Source: Yeguia hominis
GTDB taxonomy: Bacteria > Bacillota > Clostridia > Oscillospirales > Acutalibacteraceae
Assembly: GCF_014384705.1 (NCBI RefSeq)
Contig: NZ_JACRSN010000011.1
Span: 1 to 64,000 of the forward strand
DNA length: 64,000 nucleotides
Direction of reading: 5' to 3'
Both the position numbers and the translations under genes were made by a program. The notes below the pieces were generated by a model, which worked only from the letters and a program-made list of their open reading frames with translations, did not search any database and was not told where the DNA came from. Positions 1 through 9,458 of the stretch are shown here, one piece after another; the first letter of the stretch is position 1; each line of letters starts with the position of its first letter.

Positions 1-55
1 TTCGCCGGAACACTTCTTCGCTGAGCGCCTCTGCTTTCGTATCTCCTCTCGACAT
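1..55 (-). CDS. 5' end of an unidentified gene, running off the left edge
   Basis: An ATG at 53-55 opens a minus-strand frame that stays open to the window edge and encodes MSRGDTKAEALSEEVFRR. A strong Shine-Dalgarno (AGGAGGTGC) lies just upstream. Eighteen residues are too few to assign a family. The Shine-Dalgarno is buried in the right arm of a perfect inverted repeat, described separately, which suggests the gene is controlled at this site. Confidence 0.55.
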   Translation of the reverse strand, partial: MSRGDTKAEALSEEVFRR

Positions 56-59
56 GACT

Positions 60-106
60 GCACCTCCTGTTGTAGTTTCTATTCTACAACAGGAGGTGCT
101 TTTTTT
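60..106. promoter_or_regulatory. Perfect 16-bp inverted repeat covering the Shine-Dalgarno of the gene at 1-55
   Basis: Positions 60-75 and 84-99 are perfectly complementary around an 8-nt loop. Read on the minus strand the structure lies in the 5' leader and its stem contains the AGGAGG of the gene at 1-55, so folding would hide the ribosome-binding site. Read on the plus strand it is followed by a T run and resembles an intrinsic terminator. It could also be a protein operator. The sequence does not separate these possibilities. Confidence 0.6.
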
Positions 107-123
107 CACTGTCCGTTTTGATG

Positions 124-152
124 AGGATAGTCCACATGAAAATGGATTGCAA
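124..152 (-). promoter_or_regulatory. Probable sigma-A promoter for the gene at 1-55
   Basis: On the minus strand TTGCAA and TATCCT are separated by 17 nt. The expected start lies about 20 nt before the inverted repeat, so the repeat would be part of the transcript. Confidence 0.45.
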
Positions 153-226
153 GGCTTTCTTTATAGCAAAAACTCAAAACGCTCACAGCAAAGATCCTTT
201 TCCCGAATTTTTGTCATCGTTCGGAC

Positions 227-751
227 TCATTTTTTAAATTCACGGAACAGCTTTTCCGCACGCGCTTTCTGTGCAACATTGACATCGTCATTTTTCGCAT
301 CTTTGTAGATCATCAGATATTTTCCATTATCCGAAAGAATTGCAGGCGTTTCTGTTCCGAGCAGCGTAAATGTTCCGTTTTTCTTGATAGAATCCAGCAT
401 GGATTTTCCCGTATCGTTTAAATGATCCAAATCATAAGCATAAAGCTCTACCGTAACGCTTCCGCCTTCAAAGGAATGCACGTACATGTTTCCAGCTTCT
501 GCACCGATCATATCCGCACGCATTTCAGTTGCATCCCCACTGATAATTTCCGAATCTTTCAGATACTTGCAAAGACCGTCCAATGAGTCTTCATAGTCAT
601 CCTGAGAAACTTCGGCGGGCGCAGAAGAACTGCTTTCATCGGCATTTGCAGGTTCAGAAGACTGGTTTCTCCAATCTCCGGCACCACAGGCAGTAAAAAT
701 TACGAGCAGGCAAAACGCCAGCATTAAAATCGATACTTTTTTCAAATTCAT
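227..751 (-). CDS. Small secreted lipoprotein of unknown function
   Basis: This encodes 174 residues. The N-terminus MNLKKVSILMLAFCLLVIFTAC is a lipoprotein signal peptide with the lipobox FTAC, so the mature protein should be anchored outside the membrane. A short Ser/Asp/Glu-rich spacer follows, then an acidic soluble domain of about 125 residues that I do not recognise. The ATG at 751 was chosen over an in-frame start 18 nt upstream because GGAGGAAA sits at the right distance. The gene is monocistronic, with its own promoter about 40 nt upstream. Confidence 0.8.
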   Translation of the reverse strand: MNLKKVSILMLAFCLLVIFTACGAGDWRNQSSEPANADESSSSAPAEVSQDDYEDSLDGLCKYLKDSEIISGDATEMRADMIGAEAGNMYVHSFEGGSVTVELYAYDLDHLNDTGKSMLDSIKKNGTFTLLGTETPAILSDNGKYLMIYKDAKNDDVNVAQKARAEKLFREFKK

Positions 752-790
752 GTATTTTCCTCCGTCCATATATTCGGAATTCTGAGAATA

Positions 791-819
791 ATTATACCTT
801 CCGCCTCCTGTAAAAGCAA
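791..819 (-). promoter_or_regulatory. Promoter of the lipoprotein gene at 227-751
   Basis: On the minus strand TTGCTT and a perfect TATAAT are separated by 17 nt, ending about 40 nt before the start codon. Confidence 0.65.
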
Positions 820-855
820 GCGAATCTTCTATTTTTCAAAAAAGCTGTTCTCTTC

Positions 856-1746
856 TTAAATGCGCATCTGGATTGCTTCATGCAAATTTCGAATCTGAAT
901 TTCTGTAGAACCCGCTTCATATTCGCCGTCAAGCGTCCAGGGAAGCTGATTTTTCGAATAAAATGCAATCTCTGAAGTTGGGAAGAATTTAATCACTTCC
1001 CCATCAAATTGGTGTGTCAAAATGCCTAAAATAATTTTTTGCGTCTCTGCCGCATTTTTCGGACTCTTAATCAGCATGACCTCAAATTTTCCGTCACGCA
1101 TATCCACGGCCGATTCGCTGAGTTTCACAATTCCGCCGATGGATGTAGAATTGCTGACGCATCCGAAGAGATATTCATCCTCCCAAGTTTGATTTTCAAC
1201 TGTAATTTTCATCTGATAAGGATGAATGGTATGCAGATCCTTCATCCCTTCTATGATATAGGCCAGATGTCCAAGCGCGTTTTTCACATACTGCGGTGTC
1301 GCATAAGAGCTTTCTGTAAAGGCTCCAAACGAGGCAACATAGGAAAAATACCGCGAATTAAACTGTCCGACATCAATCGGTGTCGGCGTACCACACACTG
1401 CGCGCCGGGCGGCCTCCAGCAGATTTGAGGGAATCTTCATGCTGGATGCAAAATCGTTTGTCGTGCCCGCGGGAATATATCCGACCATCGGCGGATTTTC
1501 AAGCGGTAAAAGTCCACAAAGAACCTCATTGAGCGTTCCGTCACCGCCGCAGCAAACAACGGCATCAAAAAGCATGCCGCGTTCCCTGCAAATTCGCGTC
1601 GCGTCTCCTTTTCCGCTGGTTGTGTATACGGTTACGTCCTGATTTTGTCTGCAATATAGGTCAATGATATCGGGCAGCGCTGCTTTAATCTTCATCATGC
1701 CTGCGTGCAGATTGACAATGAGAAGTAATTTTTCCTGTTTTTCCAC
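856..1746 (-). CDS. Diacylglycerol kinase family protein (YegS/BmrU type lipid kinase)
   Basis: This 296-residue protein belongs to the DAGK_cat family, which phosphorylates lipid or sphingoid-like alcohols with ATP at the inner face of the membrane. The diagnostic nucleotide-binding motif GGDGTLNE is present, followed by GYIPAGTTNDFASS, the conserved Gly/Asn-rich segment of the catalytic domain. The C-terminal beta-rich domain ends with the family-typical LDGEYE. An upstream TTG in frame has no ribosome-binding site. I chose the GTG at 1746 because AGAAGGATGG lies 7-9 nt before it. The substrate cannot be predicted from sequence. Confidence 0.88.
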   Translation of the reverse strand: MEKQEKLLLIVNLHAGMMKIKAALPDIIDLYCRQNQDVTVYTTSGKGDATRICRERGMLFDAVVCCGGDGTLNEVLCGLLPLENPPMVGYIPAGTTNDFASSMKIPSNLLEAARRAVCGTPTPIDVGQFNSRYFSYVASFGAFTESSYATPQYVKNALGHLAYIIEGMKDLHTIHPYQMKITVENQTWEDEYLFGCVSNSTSIGGIVKLSESAVDMRDGKFEVMLIKSPKNAAETQKIILGILTHQFDGEVIKFFPTSEIAFYSKNQLPWTLDGEYEAGSTEIQIRNLHEAIQMRI

Positions 1747-1852
1747 AATCCGTCCATCCTTCTGTTGAAAATTAAAACTGTATTTCAAAAAATTGATACT
1801 TCATATGAGCTTTGGCTCTAGTTTGCCAAATCAATTTTAAAATTTTCATTTC

Positions 1853-2797
1853 TTAAAATAAAGCCAGCTGTTTGCCGACAAAAACCATCAAAAAAATCGT
1901 GACAATCGAAAACGCAGAAGAAAAAACGACATGTTCTGCGGCAAGTTCTGCATCTCCCCCCATTTGCTGTGCCATCGTATAAGAATTCACCGCAGCCGGC
2001 GCGGCAAATGCAACCATCAAACTGGCCAGATCCGGTCCGCGAAATCCAATCAACGCAGCCAACGTTACAAAAATTGCCGGCGCAGCAATCAGTTTTCCGA
2101 TCAGCATAACCGTAAGCTGACGAAGATTCCCTTCCACTTTGGAAAAGGTAAACGAACCGCCCAAAATAAACAGCGCCAGCGGCGTCGCAATGCCTGCTAT
2201 ATCAGAAATCGGCTTCATGATTACATGCGGAAAGGAAATTTGCAGTTTTAAAAGCAAAAATCCGAGAAACGAGGATAAAATCAGCGGATTGGTTAAAATG
2301 CCTTTGAGAATTTTTTTCGGATTCATTTTTCCGCCGCGATAGACTTCCAACACAATTACAGAAAGAACATTTACCATCGGAACCGCCACCACGACCAAAA
2401 GGGAGGCAATTGCCGTATCCTGGTCCGGACAAATGGCTTTTACCAGCGGAATTCCGAACAATACATAATTTCCCCGGAACATACCCTGGATCATCACGGA
2501 TTTCTTTTTGCTATCCGGTTCAAAATGCGATACAAACAGCCAACTCACCAAAAACAAAAACACAAGACCGCACGCAACAAACACGAAAATCCACGGATTT
2601 GCCTCTAAATTGACATCCGCCGTCATAATATTTTCGCAAATCATCACCGGGACAAAAATCCGAAAGGTCAGATTATTCATTTTTTCAATGGCATGGTCGT
2701 CAATCAGCTTCAGCTGTTTTGCACCATAGCCGAGGCCCATAATGATAAACAGAGGCAGCACAATATTTGCCGACAAAATCAGATTTTTCAAATTCAT
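1853..2797 (-). CDS. AEC (auxin efflux carrier) family transporter
   Basis: This is a 314-residue integral membrane protein with about ten hydrophobic segments, the normal length for the AEC family. Bacterial AEC members export or exchange organic acids such as malate, or act as secondary carriers for unknown substrates. The N-terminus (VLPLFIIMGLGYGAKQLKLID) is typical. The gene is divergent from the lactate dehydrogenase at 2959 with about 160 bp between them. An organic-acid substrate is therefore an attractive guess, but it is only inference from position. Confidence 0.85.
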   Translation of the reverse strand: MNLKNLILSANIVLPLFIIMGLGYGAKQLKLIDDHAIEKMNNLTFRIFVPVMICENIMTADVNLEANPWIFVFVACGLVFLFLVSWLFVSHFEPDSKKKSVMIQGMFRGNYVLFGIPLVKAICPDQDTAIASLLVVVAVPMVNVLSVIVLEVYRGGKMNPKKILKGILTNPLILSSFLGFLLLKLQISFPHVIMKPISDIAGIATPLALFILGGSFTFSKVEGNLRQLTVMLIGKLIAAPAIFVTLAALIGFRGPDLASLMVAFAAPAAVNSYTMAQQMGGDAELAAEHVVFSSAFSIVTIFLMVFVGKQLALF

Positions 2798-2958
2798 CCC
2801 CGCTTTTCGATCCGCACGACAATCCGTATCTAAAAAATCAGGAATATCTTATCACAAATTCGTCGTTTCTTCAATTTTCATTCGTAATTTTTTACTTTGC
2901 GGACAAAATAAGATCGGTATCTGCTTCTAAAAAAGTCCTGTAAAAGGAGAAAATAATC

Positions 2959-3903
2959 ATGAATAGCCGAAAAATTGTTATCATTGGAACCGGAATGGTC
3001 GGCATGAGTTATGCCTATACCCTATTAAATCAAAATGCCTGCGATGAATTGATTCTTTGCGATCTCGACAAAACCCGTGCTGAAGGAGAAGCGATGGATT
3101 TGAATCATGGGCTTGCCTTTTCGGGCTCTCATATGAAAATATCCGCCGGAACCTATCCGGACTGCAAAGATGCGGACATTGCCGTCATCTGCGCCGGCGT
3201 TGCACAAAAACCAGGAGAAGAACGGACGGCGCTTCTGCAAAGAAATGCGGAAGTTTTTCGATCCATCATCGAACCGCTGATGGAATCCGGTTTTCATGGA
3301 ATTCTGCTCATTGCAACCAATCCTGTAGATATCATGGCGCAAATTGCACACAAACTTTCCGGCCTTCCCGCCGGACGGGTTCTCGGTTCCGGCACTGCTT
3401 TGGATACCGCGCGCCTGCGTTATCTGGTCGGCGGATATTTTTCCGTTGATCCACGAAATGTCCACGCCTATGTCTTAGGAGAACACGGCGAGACCGAATT
3501 TGTCGCATGGTCGCAAGCCTATCTCGCGACAAAGTCTCTCGCTGAAATTTGCGATACCTCGCACGGAAAATTTCAGAAGGAACCGCTTTATGCAATTGAA
3601 AATGAAGTCCGTAATTCGGCTCAAAAAATTATCCAGGCAAAAAAAGCAACGTATTACGGAATCGGACTTTCTTTGCTTCGAATTACCCGAGCGCTTCTTG
3701 GAGACGAAAACAGCATTCTGACTGTTTCTGCTGCGCTCAACGGAGAATATGGAGAATCCGGGGTTTACGCCGGCGTTCCCTGTATTTTAAACCGGCAGGG
3801 CATTCGAGAAGTGCTTGTTCTTCCGCTCAATGAAAAAGAAAGCGCGCAGATGCAGCATTCCTGCCACACCCTACGCGAGCTTTCCAAAAATATTTTAATT
3901 TAA
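2959..3903 (+). CDS. ldh: L-lactate dehydrogenase
   Basis: This 314-residue protein reduces pyruvate to L-lactate with NADH in the cytoplasm, regenerating NAD during fermentation. It has the Rossmann motif GTGMVG (residues 10-15) and Asp35/Asp37 at the end of the second strand, consistent with NAD specificity. Gln83 in the active-site loop (QKPGEER) is the residue that separates lactate from malate dehydrogenase. Asp149/Arg152 and the catalytic His176 in GEHGETE are in place. The ATG is preceded by AAAGGAG. Its stop codon overlaps that of the convergent trkH gene in a shared TTAA. Confidence 0.92.
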   Translation: MNSRKIVIIGTGMVGMSYAYTLLNQNACDELILCDLDKTRAEGEAMDLNHGLAFSGSHMKISAGTYPDCKDADIAVICAGVAQKPGEERTALLQRNAEVFRSIIEPLMESGFHGILLIATNPVDIMAQIAHKLSGLPAGRVLGSGTALDTARLRYLVGGYFSVDPRNVHAYVLGEHGETEFVAWSQAYLATKSLAEICDTSHGKFQKEPLYAIENEVRNSAQKIIQAKKATYYGIGLSLLRITRALLGDENSILTVSAALNGEYGESGVYAGVPCILNRQGIREVLVLPLNEKESAQMQHSCHTLRELSKNILI

Positions 3904-5375
3904 TCTTCTCCTTCCCGGAGATTGGAAAGACTTTTTTTCCAGATTGAAGGAGAAAGAATCGCCAAAACAGGAAAAATTTCAAGCCGTCCGAGCAGCATAT
4001 CCAGAGAGAGAACCAATTTGTTAAATCCGGAAAAAATTGAAAAATTCTTTGTCGGACCAACCAGATCAAATCCCGGACCAACATTATTAAAACACGTAAT
4101 GACTGCGCTCAAACTTGTAAACAGCCCTTTATTGTCCAAAAGCACCAAGATAAAAGACAGCACAATTAATCCAAAATAAGCGGTTGTGTAGACGCCGACC
4201 GTGCTCTGTACGGTTTTTTCAATCGGACGCCCGCGCAGCCGTACGATTCTGACCGCGCCGGGATGCAGTGTCCGGCTAATTTCCTGCCTAAGAGATTTGA
4301 TCAGAATTAACACTCTTGATACCTTAAACCCGCCCGCGGTAGAACCCGCAGAACCGCCTATCATCATCAGCAAAAGCAGGACGCCTCTTGAAAAATCCGG
4401 CCATTTATCAAAATCTGTCGTTGCAAATCCGGTCGTAGACATCACGGAGGTTACCTGAAAAAAGGCATCGCGGAATGCTTGTGAAACATTCTGATAGAGC
4501 GGAAGAATGTCGAGTAAGATAACCGTTGTCGAAACAACAACCAGTGCAAGATAAAGCCATAATTCTTCATCGTGCAGTATCGCTTTGACTTCCCGAATTA
4601 AAATAAAATAAAAAATACTGAAATTGATTCCAAACAGCATCATAAATACCGCTGTTACCATTTGCAAATACGGAGAATATCCTGCAAGGCTTGCATTCTT
4701 GATGCCAAATCCTCCGGTTCCGGCAGTTGCCACTGCGGTACAAATACTGTCAAATACCGGCATTCCGCCGCAAAGCAAAAAAATCATCTGAACAATCGTC
4801 AGCACGATATAAATAATATAGAGAATCATCGCACTGCGGCGGAGTTTCGGCGTCAGCTTTCCGACGTCGGGACCGGGGCTTTCTGCACGCAATAAATGCA
4901 GAGAATATCCCTTTCCGCCGCTGTTTGGCAGTAACGCCAATAAGAAGACCAGAACCCCCATGCCGCCAATCCAATGCGTAAAGCACCGCCAAAACAAAAT
5001 GCCTCTCGGCAGAGATTCCACTTCCGGCAAAATACTGGCTCCCGTCGTCGTAAAGCCGGACATCGTCTCAAAAAAGCAATCAATGGGGTTTGTAATTACA
5101 CCGCTGAAAAGGAATGGCAGCGATCCGAAAAAAGCCATCAGGATCCAAGAAATGACCGTAACTGCAAATCCCTCTGCGACATATAGTTGTTTTATACGAG
5201 GCTTCGGAAGCATACACAAAGCACCCACAATTACTGTCAGAAGCATCGCAGTTATAAAACCCCGTATTGCGGTTCTTTCTCCATAAATCATGGAAAATCC
5301 CAGTGCAGGCGTCATGGCTGCAGCTTCAATAAATAAGATATATCCAGTTAATTTGGAAAGCATCCTGAAATTCAT
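3900..5375 (-). CDS. trkH: TrkH family potassium uptake channel subunit
   Basis: This 491-residue polytopic membrane protein is the K+-conducting subunit of a Trk/Ktr uptake system. The four pore-loop repeats are visible: TTGAS near residue 110, GTGGFG near 220, STTGFAT near 315, and a degenerate NNVGPGF near 430. The gene lies 20 bp downstream of trkA on the same strand, so the membrane subunit and its cytosolic gating subunit should be co-transcribed. The ATG is preceded by AAGGAG. The 3' end overlaps ldh by four bases in a tail-to-tail arrangement. Confidence 0.93.
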   Translation of the reverse strand: MNFRMLSKLTGYILFIEAAAMTPALGFSMIYGERTAIRGFITAMLLTVIVGALCMLPKPRIKQLYVAEGFAVTVISWILMAFFGSLPFLFSGVITNPIDCFFETMSGFTTTGASILPEVESLPRGILFWRCFTHWIGGMGVLVFLLALLPNSGGKGYSLHLLRAESPGPDVGKLTPKLRRSAMILYIIYIVLTIVQMIFLLCGGMPVFDSICTAVATAGTGGFGIKNASLAGYSPYLQMVTAVFMMLFGINFSIFYFILIREVKAILHDEELWLYLALVVVSTTVILLDILPLYQNVSQAFRDAFFQVTSVMSTTGFATTDFDKWPDFSRGVLLLLMMIGGSAGSTAGGFKVSRVLILIKSLRQEISRTLHPGAVRIVRLRGRPIEKTVQSTVGVYTTAYFGLIVLSFILVLLDNKGLFTSLSAVITCFNNVGPGFDLVGPTKNFSIFSGFNKLVLSLDMLLGRLEIFPVLAILSPSIWKKSLSNLREGED

Positions 5376-5395
5376 AATCGTTTCTTTCCGGCTCC

Positions 5396-6757
5396 TTATT
5401 TCACAAAAATATCATTCAGTCTTTTAATCCGGTTTTTTGCCGACGAAATAATGATAACGGAATCATTCCGTTCAATATGATCGTCACCACCGGGGAATAA
5501 GACTCTTCCTCGATGTACAATACAGGCAACCAGGGTTTCCCGAATCAGAGGAACATCTTTTAAGGGCGTATTTAGGTTCATCGTATCTTCTGTTACGGTA
5601 AATTCCAGCGCTTCCACACGTCCATCCAAAAGGCGCAGCAGCGTTCGGATGGTATTTTCAGAACGGATATCCATCGCACGGACATACCGCAAAACGTCGT
5701 TGCAGGCAATTAGTTTCGGGCACACGATGGATTCCATTCCAAACTTTTTGATAATTTCAGAATTTTCCGTTCTGTCAATTTTGGTAATCACTTTCTGAAC
5801 ATTGAGATTTTGCGCATACATCGAAATAATCATGTTAAATTCGTCAATTCCAATCAAAGAAATCACCGAATCCATTTTTCCGATACCTTCTTTTTCCAGA
5901 AGCTTATATGCACTGCCATCTCCGTGAATGACCAATGCCCTTGGAAAATTTTCCGCAAGCCGGACGCATTTCTCGTAATTTTTCTCAATAATTTTCAGAT
6001 TCATATTGGAGGCGGAAAGCCATTTTGCAAGATAATAGGCGATCTGTCCGCCGCCAATCAGCATGACATCTCGAATTTTTTGTGTTTCAATTCCCAAAAA
6101 TTTAATGAGTGCTGCCAGCTTTGCCGTTTCACTTGTGACATAAATGAGATCTCCTGCGCGGAGGATGAAGTTTCCTCCGGGAATAAAGACTTCTCCGCCG
6201 CGGTCGACAGCGCAGACGAGGACTTTTAATTTGGAAAGCTTATATAAATTGGTCAAAGGCTGGCCGACCACCAAAGAATTTGCCGGGACTTTCAGCTTTA
6301 CCAGCTCAATTTTGCTTTTAGCAAAAAATTCCCGCTTAATAGAAGAAGGAAATTGCAGCATATGATAAATCTCACGCGCTGCTGCCTCTTCCGGATTAAT
6401 GGCCATACTGATGCCAAAGTCATGGCCAAACTGCGCAATTTGCTCTTTATACTCCGGATTTCGAACCCGTGCAATCGTTCTTCCGCATCCCAGCTTTTTC
6501 GCCGTCATGCAGCTTAAAAGATTGATTTCATCCAGAGAAGTCGCCGCAATCAAAAGGTCTGCATCCTGCACACCAGCCTCTTTTAATACACGCAAACTCG
6601 CACCGTTTCCGCTGACTACCATCACGTCAAAAGATTCCAAGGAATCCTGCAGGACCTCTGCATTGCTGTCGATGACGACCAGATCATGTCCCTCACTGGA
6701 AAGCTGTTCTGTCAGAGTCAGACCGACTTTTCCGTCACCGACAATAATAATTTTCAT
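5396..6757 (-). CDS. trkA: Trk system potassium uptake protein TrkA (peripheral NAD-binding regulator)
   Basis: This 453-residue protein has two tandem RCK modules. Each starts with a Rossmann nucleotide-binding motif, GDGKVG at residues 7-12 and GGGQIA near residue 230, and each ends in a TrkA_C domain. It forms the cytosolic gating ring of the potassium channel and responds to nucleotides. The ATG follows AAAGGAG. It directly precedes trkH and follows gyrA after about 80 bp containing a weak hairpin. Confidence 0.94.
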   Translation of the reverse strand: MKIIIVGDGKVGLTLTEQLSSEGHDLVVIDSNAEVLQDSLESFDVMVVSGNGASLRVLKEAGVQDADLLIAATSLDEINLLSCMTAKKLGCGRTIARVRNPEYKEQIAQFGHDFGISMAINPEEAAAREIYHMLQFPSSIKREFFAKSKIELVKLKVPANSLVVGQPLTNLYKLSKLKVLVCAVDRGGEVFIPGGNFILRAGDLIYVTSETAKLAALIKFLGIETQKIRDVMLIGGGQIAYYLAKWLSASNMNLKIIEKNYEKCVRLAENFPRALVIHGDGSAYKLLEKEGIGKMDSVISLIGIDEFNMIISMYAQNLNVQKVITKIDRTENSEIIKKFGMESIVCPKLIACNDVLRYVRAMDIRSENTIRTLLRLLDGRVEALEFTVTEDTMNLNTPLKDVPLIRETLVACIVHRGRVLFPGGDDHIERNDSVIIISSAKNRIKRLNDIFVK

Positions 6758-6800
6758 ATTTCTTGATCTCCTTTAGCAATTCTTCTTCCAGACGATTTTA

Positions 6801-6828
6801 CCTCACACAGAAAATCCGTGTGAGGCAA
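6801..6828 (-). terminator. Hairpin between gyrA and trkA, weak terminator
   Basis: An 8-bp perfect stem (CCTCACAC/GTGTGAGG) with a 9-nt loop lies 12 nt after the gyrA stop. The following bases on the minus strand (TAAAAT) are only weakly T-rich, so read-through into trkA is likely. Confidence 0.45.
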
Positions 6829-6840
6829 AACTTTCCTAAT

Positions 6841-9393
6841 TTATTCTTCTGCATCATCCACCGGCAGAATTTCTTCTTCCGGTTCCTCGACGACTGCGTC
6901 TGCAGCATCTTCAGCAAAACCGTCGTCTTCTACTTCTACATCGTCGACTTCTTCTTCATCGTGCGGTGCGCGGGCAATGGTCACAACCTTATTTTCTTCT
7001 CCGGTAATCCGCATGACGCGAACGCCCTTACTCGGACGCGCACAAACGCGGATCGAGCTGGCCATAATCCGGATAATTACGCCGTCTGCCGAAATCATGA
7101 TGACATCATCGTCCAGATCCACTGTCCGAATTGCCGCAACTTCCCCGTATTTTTCGGTGTGATAATTGATAATTCCCTTACCGCCGCGGCTCTGCATCCG
7201 GTAGTCCGAAACCGGAGAAAGCCGTCCGTATCCGGTTTCAGAAACGGTCAGTACCAATCCGTTTTCACGGACACGGGACATTCCGACGACACAGTCGCCT
7301 TCCCGAAGTGTAATAGCTTTTACGCCGCGCGCAGTCCGTCCCATTTCGCGGACATCCGTCTCTGCAAAATGGATTGCCATTCCCTTCTTCGTCGCAACAA
7401 TCAGTTCAGAATTTCCGTCTGTCATCTTGACCCAGCTCAATACGTCGCCTTCGTCCAGCGTCAGCGCAATCAAACCGCCCTTCCGCGCCGTGTTATAGGC
7501 TTCCAGGGCAGTCCGCTTGATGACGCCATTGCGCGTGACCATTACCAGATATTTTCCCTCTTCAAATTGCGGGACTCGAATCATAGAGGTCACTTTTTCT
7601 CCCGGAGCAAGCGGCAAGAGATTTGCAATATTCATGCCGCGTCCGGTACGAGATCCTTCCGGAACCTCATAGCATTTCAGCCGATATACCCGTCCGAGAT
7701 CGGTAAAGAACATTACATAGTCATGGCTGTTAATGACAAACATTTCAGTTGCCACATCCTCGTCACGCCGTGTCATACCATTGACACCGCGCCCGCCTCT
7801 GCGCTGCAGCTTGTACATATCGACCTTTTGGCGCTTGACATAACCGAAGTTTGTCAGCGTCAGGACGCACTCTTCCTGCGGAATCAAATCTTCGATATCG
7901 ACTTCTCCGGATACGGCCATAATTTCTGTCCGGCGTTCATCCGAGAATTTTTTCTTCATGACGAGTGCTTCATCCTTGATGATTGCCAAAACGCGGCTGC
8001 GGTTTGCAAGGATATCCAGATAATCTTCAATTTTTTCGCCGAGCGTATGAATTTCATCCTCGAGTTTTTGTCTTTCCAGACCGGTCAGGCTTCCAAGCGG
8101 CATCTGTACAATTGCCTGTGTCTGAATATCGTCGAGTCCAAACCGTTCTGTCATTCTCATACGGGCTTCCGGACGATCTTTCGATGTGCGGATAATCCGA
8201 ATGATTTCGTCGATATTGTCAACGGCAATTTTGAGACCTTCCAAAATGTGCATCCGTTCCTGCGCCTTGCGCAGATCGAACTGCGTGCGCCGCACAATGA
8301 CGCTTTCCTGGAAATCGATATATTCCTGTAAAATTTGTTTCAGCGTCAGCGTTTTCGGCTCACCGTTGACGATCGCCAGCATAATTACGCCGAATGTAGT
8401 CTGGAGTTGCGTATAAGAAAACAGCTGATTGAGCACAATTTGCGGAGAAGCGTCCCGGCGCACATCGATGACAATATACATGCCGTTGCGGTCAGAATGG
8501 TCTTCTACGTTTGTAATACCTTCAATCCGTTTTTCTTTTACCAAATCCGCGATATTTTCAATCAGGCGCGCCTTATTGACCTGATACGGAATTTCCGTAA
8601 CAATAATTTTGGATCGGCCGTCTTTTCCTTCCTCAATTTCTGTCCGGGCTCTTACCGTAATTCGACCGCGTCCGGTCGCATAAGCCGCACGAATTCCGCT
8701 GCGGCCCATAATCACGCCGCCGGTCGGGAAGTCCGGTCCCTGAATGCTTTCCATCAATTCGTCCAGCGGAATATCCGGGTTGTCGATCAGACGGCACATT
8801 CCATTAATGACTTCACCCATATTATGCGGCGGAATATTCGTCGCCATACCAACCGCGATTCCGGTTGATCCGTTTACCAAAAGATTCGGAAAATGGGAGG
8901 GAAGCACATTCGGTTCTTTTAAACGGTCGTCATAGTTCGGAGAAAAGTCAACGGTCTCCTTATCAATATCTGTCAGCATTTCGACAGACAGCTTGCTCAT
9001 TCTGGCCTCTGTGTAACGATAAGCCGCCGGGGGATCTCCGTCCACCGAACCAAAGTTTCCGTGTCCGTCCACCAGCATATACCGCATTGAAAAATCTTGT
9101 GCCAGACGAACCAACGCGTCATAGACCGACGCGTCACCGTGCGGATGATATCGTCCCAATACGGTTCCAACCGTATCTGCACACTTTCGGTAAGGTTTCT
9201 CCGGCCAGAGGCTGTTCTCGTACATGGTATACAAAATCCGGCGGTGAACCGGCTTCAATCCATCCCGCACATCGGGAAGTGCACGCGAAACAATAACGGA
9301 CATGGAATACGCTAAAAAGGACTTTTTAATTTCCTTTTCCAAATCGACATTTTGAATTCGTTCTGCTTGCTGCTCCTGCTGTAATTCGTCCAT
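6841..9393 (-). CDS. gyrA: DNA gyrase subunit A
   Basis: This 850-residue subunit breaks and rejoins DNA in the type II topoisomerase that introduces negative supercoils. The catalytic tyrosine is in RYTEARM (Tyr127). The C-terminal region carries the beta-pinwheel repeats, including a good GyrA box (QRRGGRG). The last 40 residues are strongly acidic, a common gyrase tail. The quinolone-resistance region reads [10 protein letters not shown], with Ala88 at the position of E. coli Ser83. It closes a gyrB-ycxB-ycxB-ycxB-gyrA run, and the three intervening genes are unusual. Confidence 0.97.
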   Translation of the reverse strand: MDELQQEQQAERIQNVDLEKEIKKSFLAYSMSVIVSRALPDVRDGLKPVHRRILYTMYENSLWPEKPYRKCADTVGTVLGRYHPHGDASVYDALVRLAQDFSMRYMLVDGHGNFGSVDGDPPAAYRYTEARMSKLSVEMLTDIDKETVDFSPNYDDRLKEPNVLPSHFPNLLVNGSTGIAVGMATNIPPHNMGEVINGMCRLIDNPDIPLDELMESIQGPDFPTGGVIMGRSGIRAAYATGRGRITVRARTEIEEGKDGRSKIIVTEIPYQVNKARLIENIADLVKEKRIEGITNVEDHSDRNGMYIVIDVRRDASPQIVLNQLFSYTQLQTTFGVIMLAIVNGEPKTLTLKQILQEYIDFQESVIVRRTQFDLRKAQERMHILEGLKIAVDNIDEIIRIIRTSKDRPEARMRMTERFGLDDIQTQAIVQMPLGSLTGLERQKLEDEIHTLGEKIEDYLDILANRSRVLAIIKDEALVMKKKFSDERRTEIMAVSGEVDIEDLIPQEECVLTLTNFGYVKRQKVDMYKLQRRGGRGVNGMTRRDEDVATEMFVINSHDYVMFFTDLGRVYRLKCYEVPEGSRTGRGMNIANLLPLAPGEKVTSMIRVPQFEEGKYLVMVTRNGVIKRTALEAYNTARKGGLIALTLDEGDVLSWVKMTDGNSELIVATKKGMAIHFAETDVREMGRTARGVKAITLREGDCVVGMSRVRENGLVLTVSETGYGRLSPVSDYRMQSRGGKGIINYHTEKYGEVAAIRTVDLDDDVIMISADGVIIRIMASSIRVCARPSKGVRVMRITGEENKVVTIARAPHDEEEVDDVEVEDDGFAEDAADAVVEEPEEEILPVDDAEE

Positions 9394-9458
9394 GAAGGCA
9401 CCTTCCTGTTTGAAATTCGGTTTTTATCTCCGATTACTCTCTAATAATTTTGATCTTT

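Noticed and set aside
6763..8331. Long plus-strand open frame of 522 codons
   Set aside because: It is antisense to gyrA and has a shadow-like composition, with no ribosome-binding site or recognisable domain.
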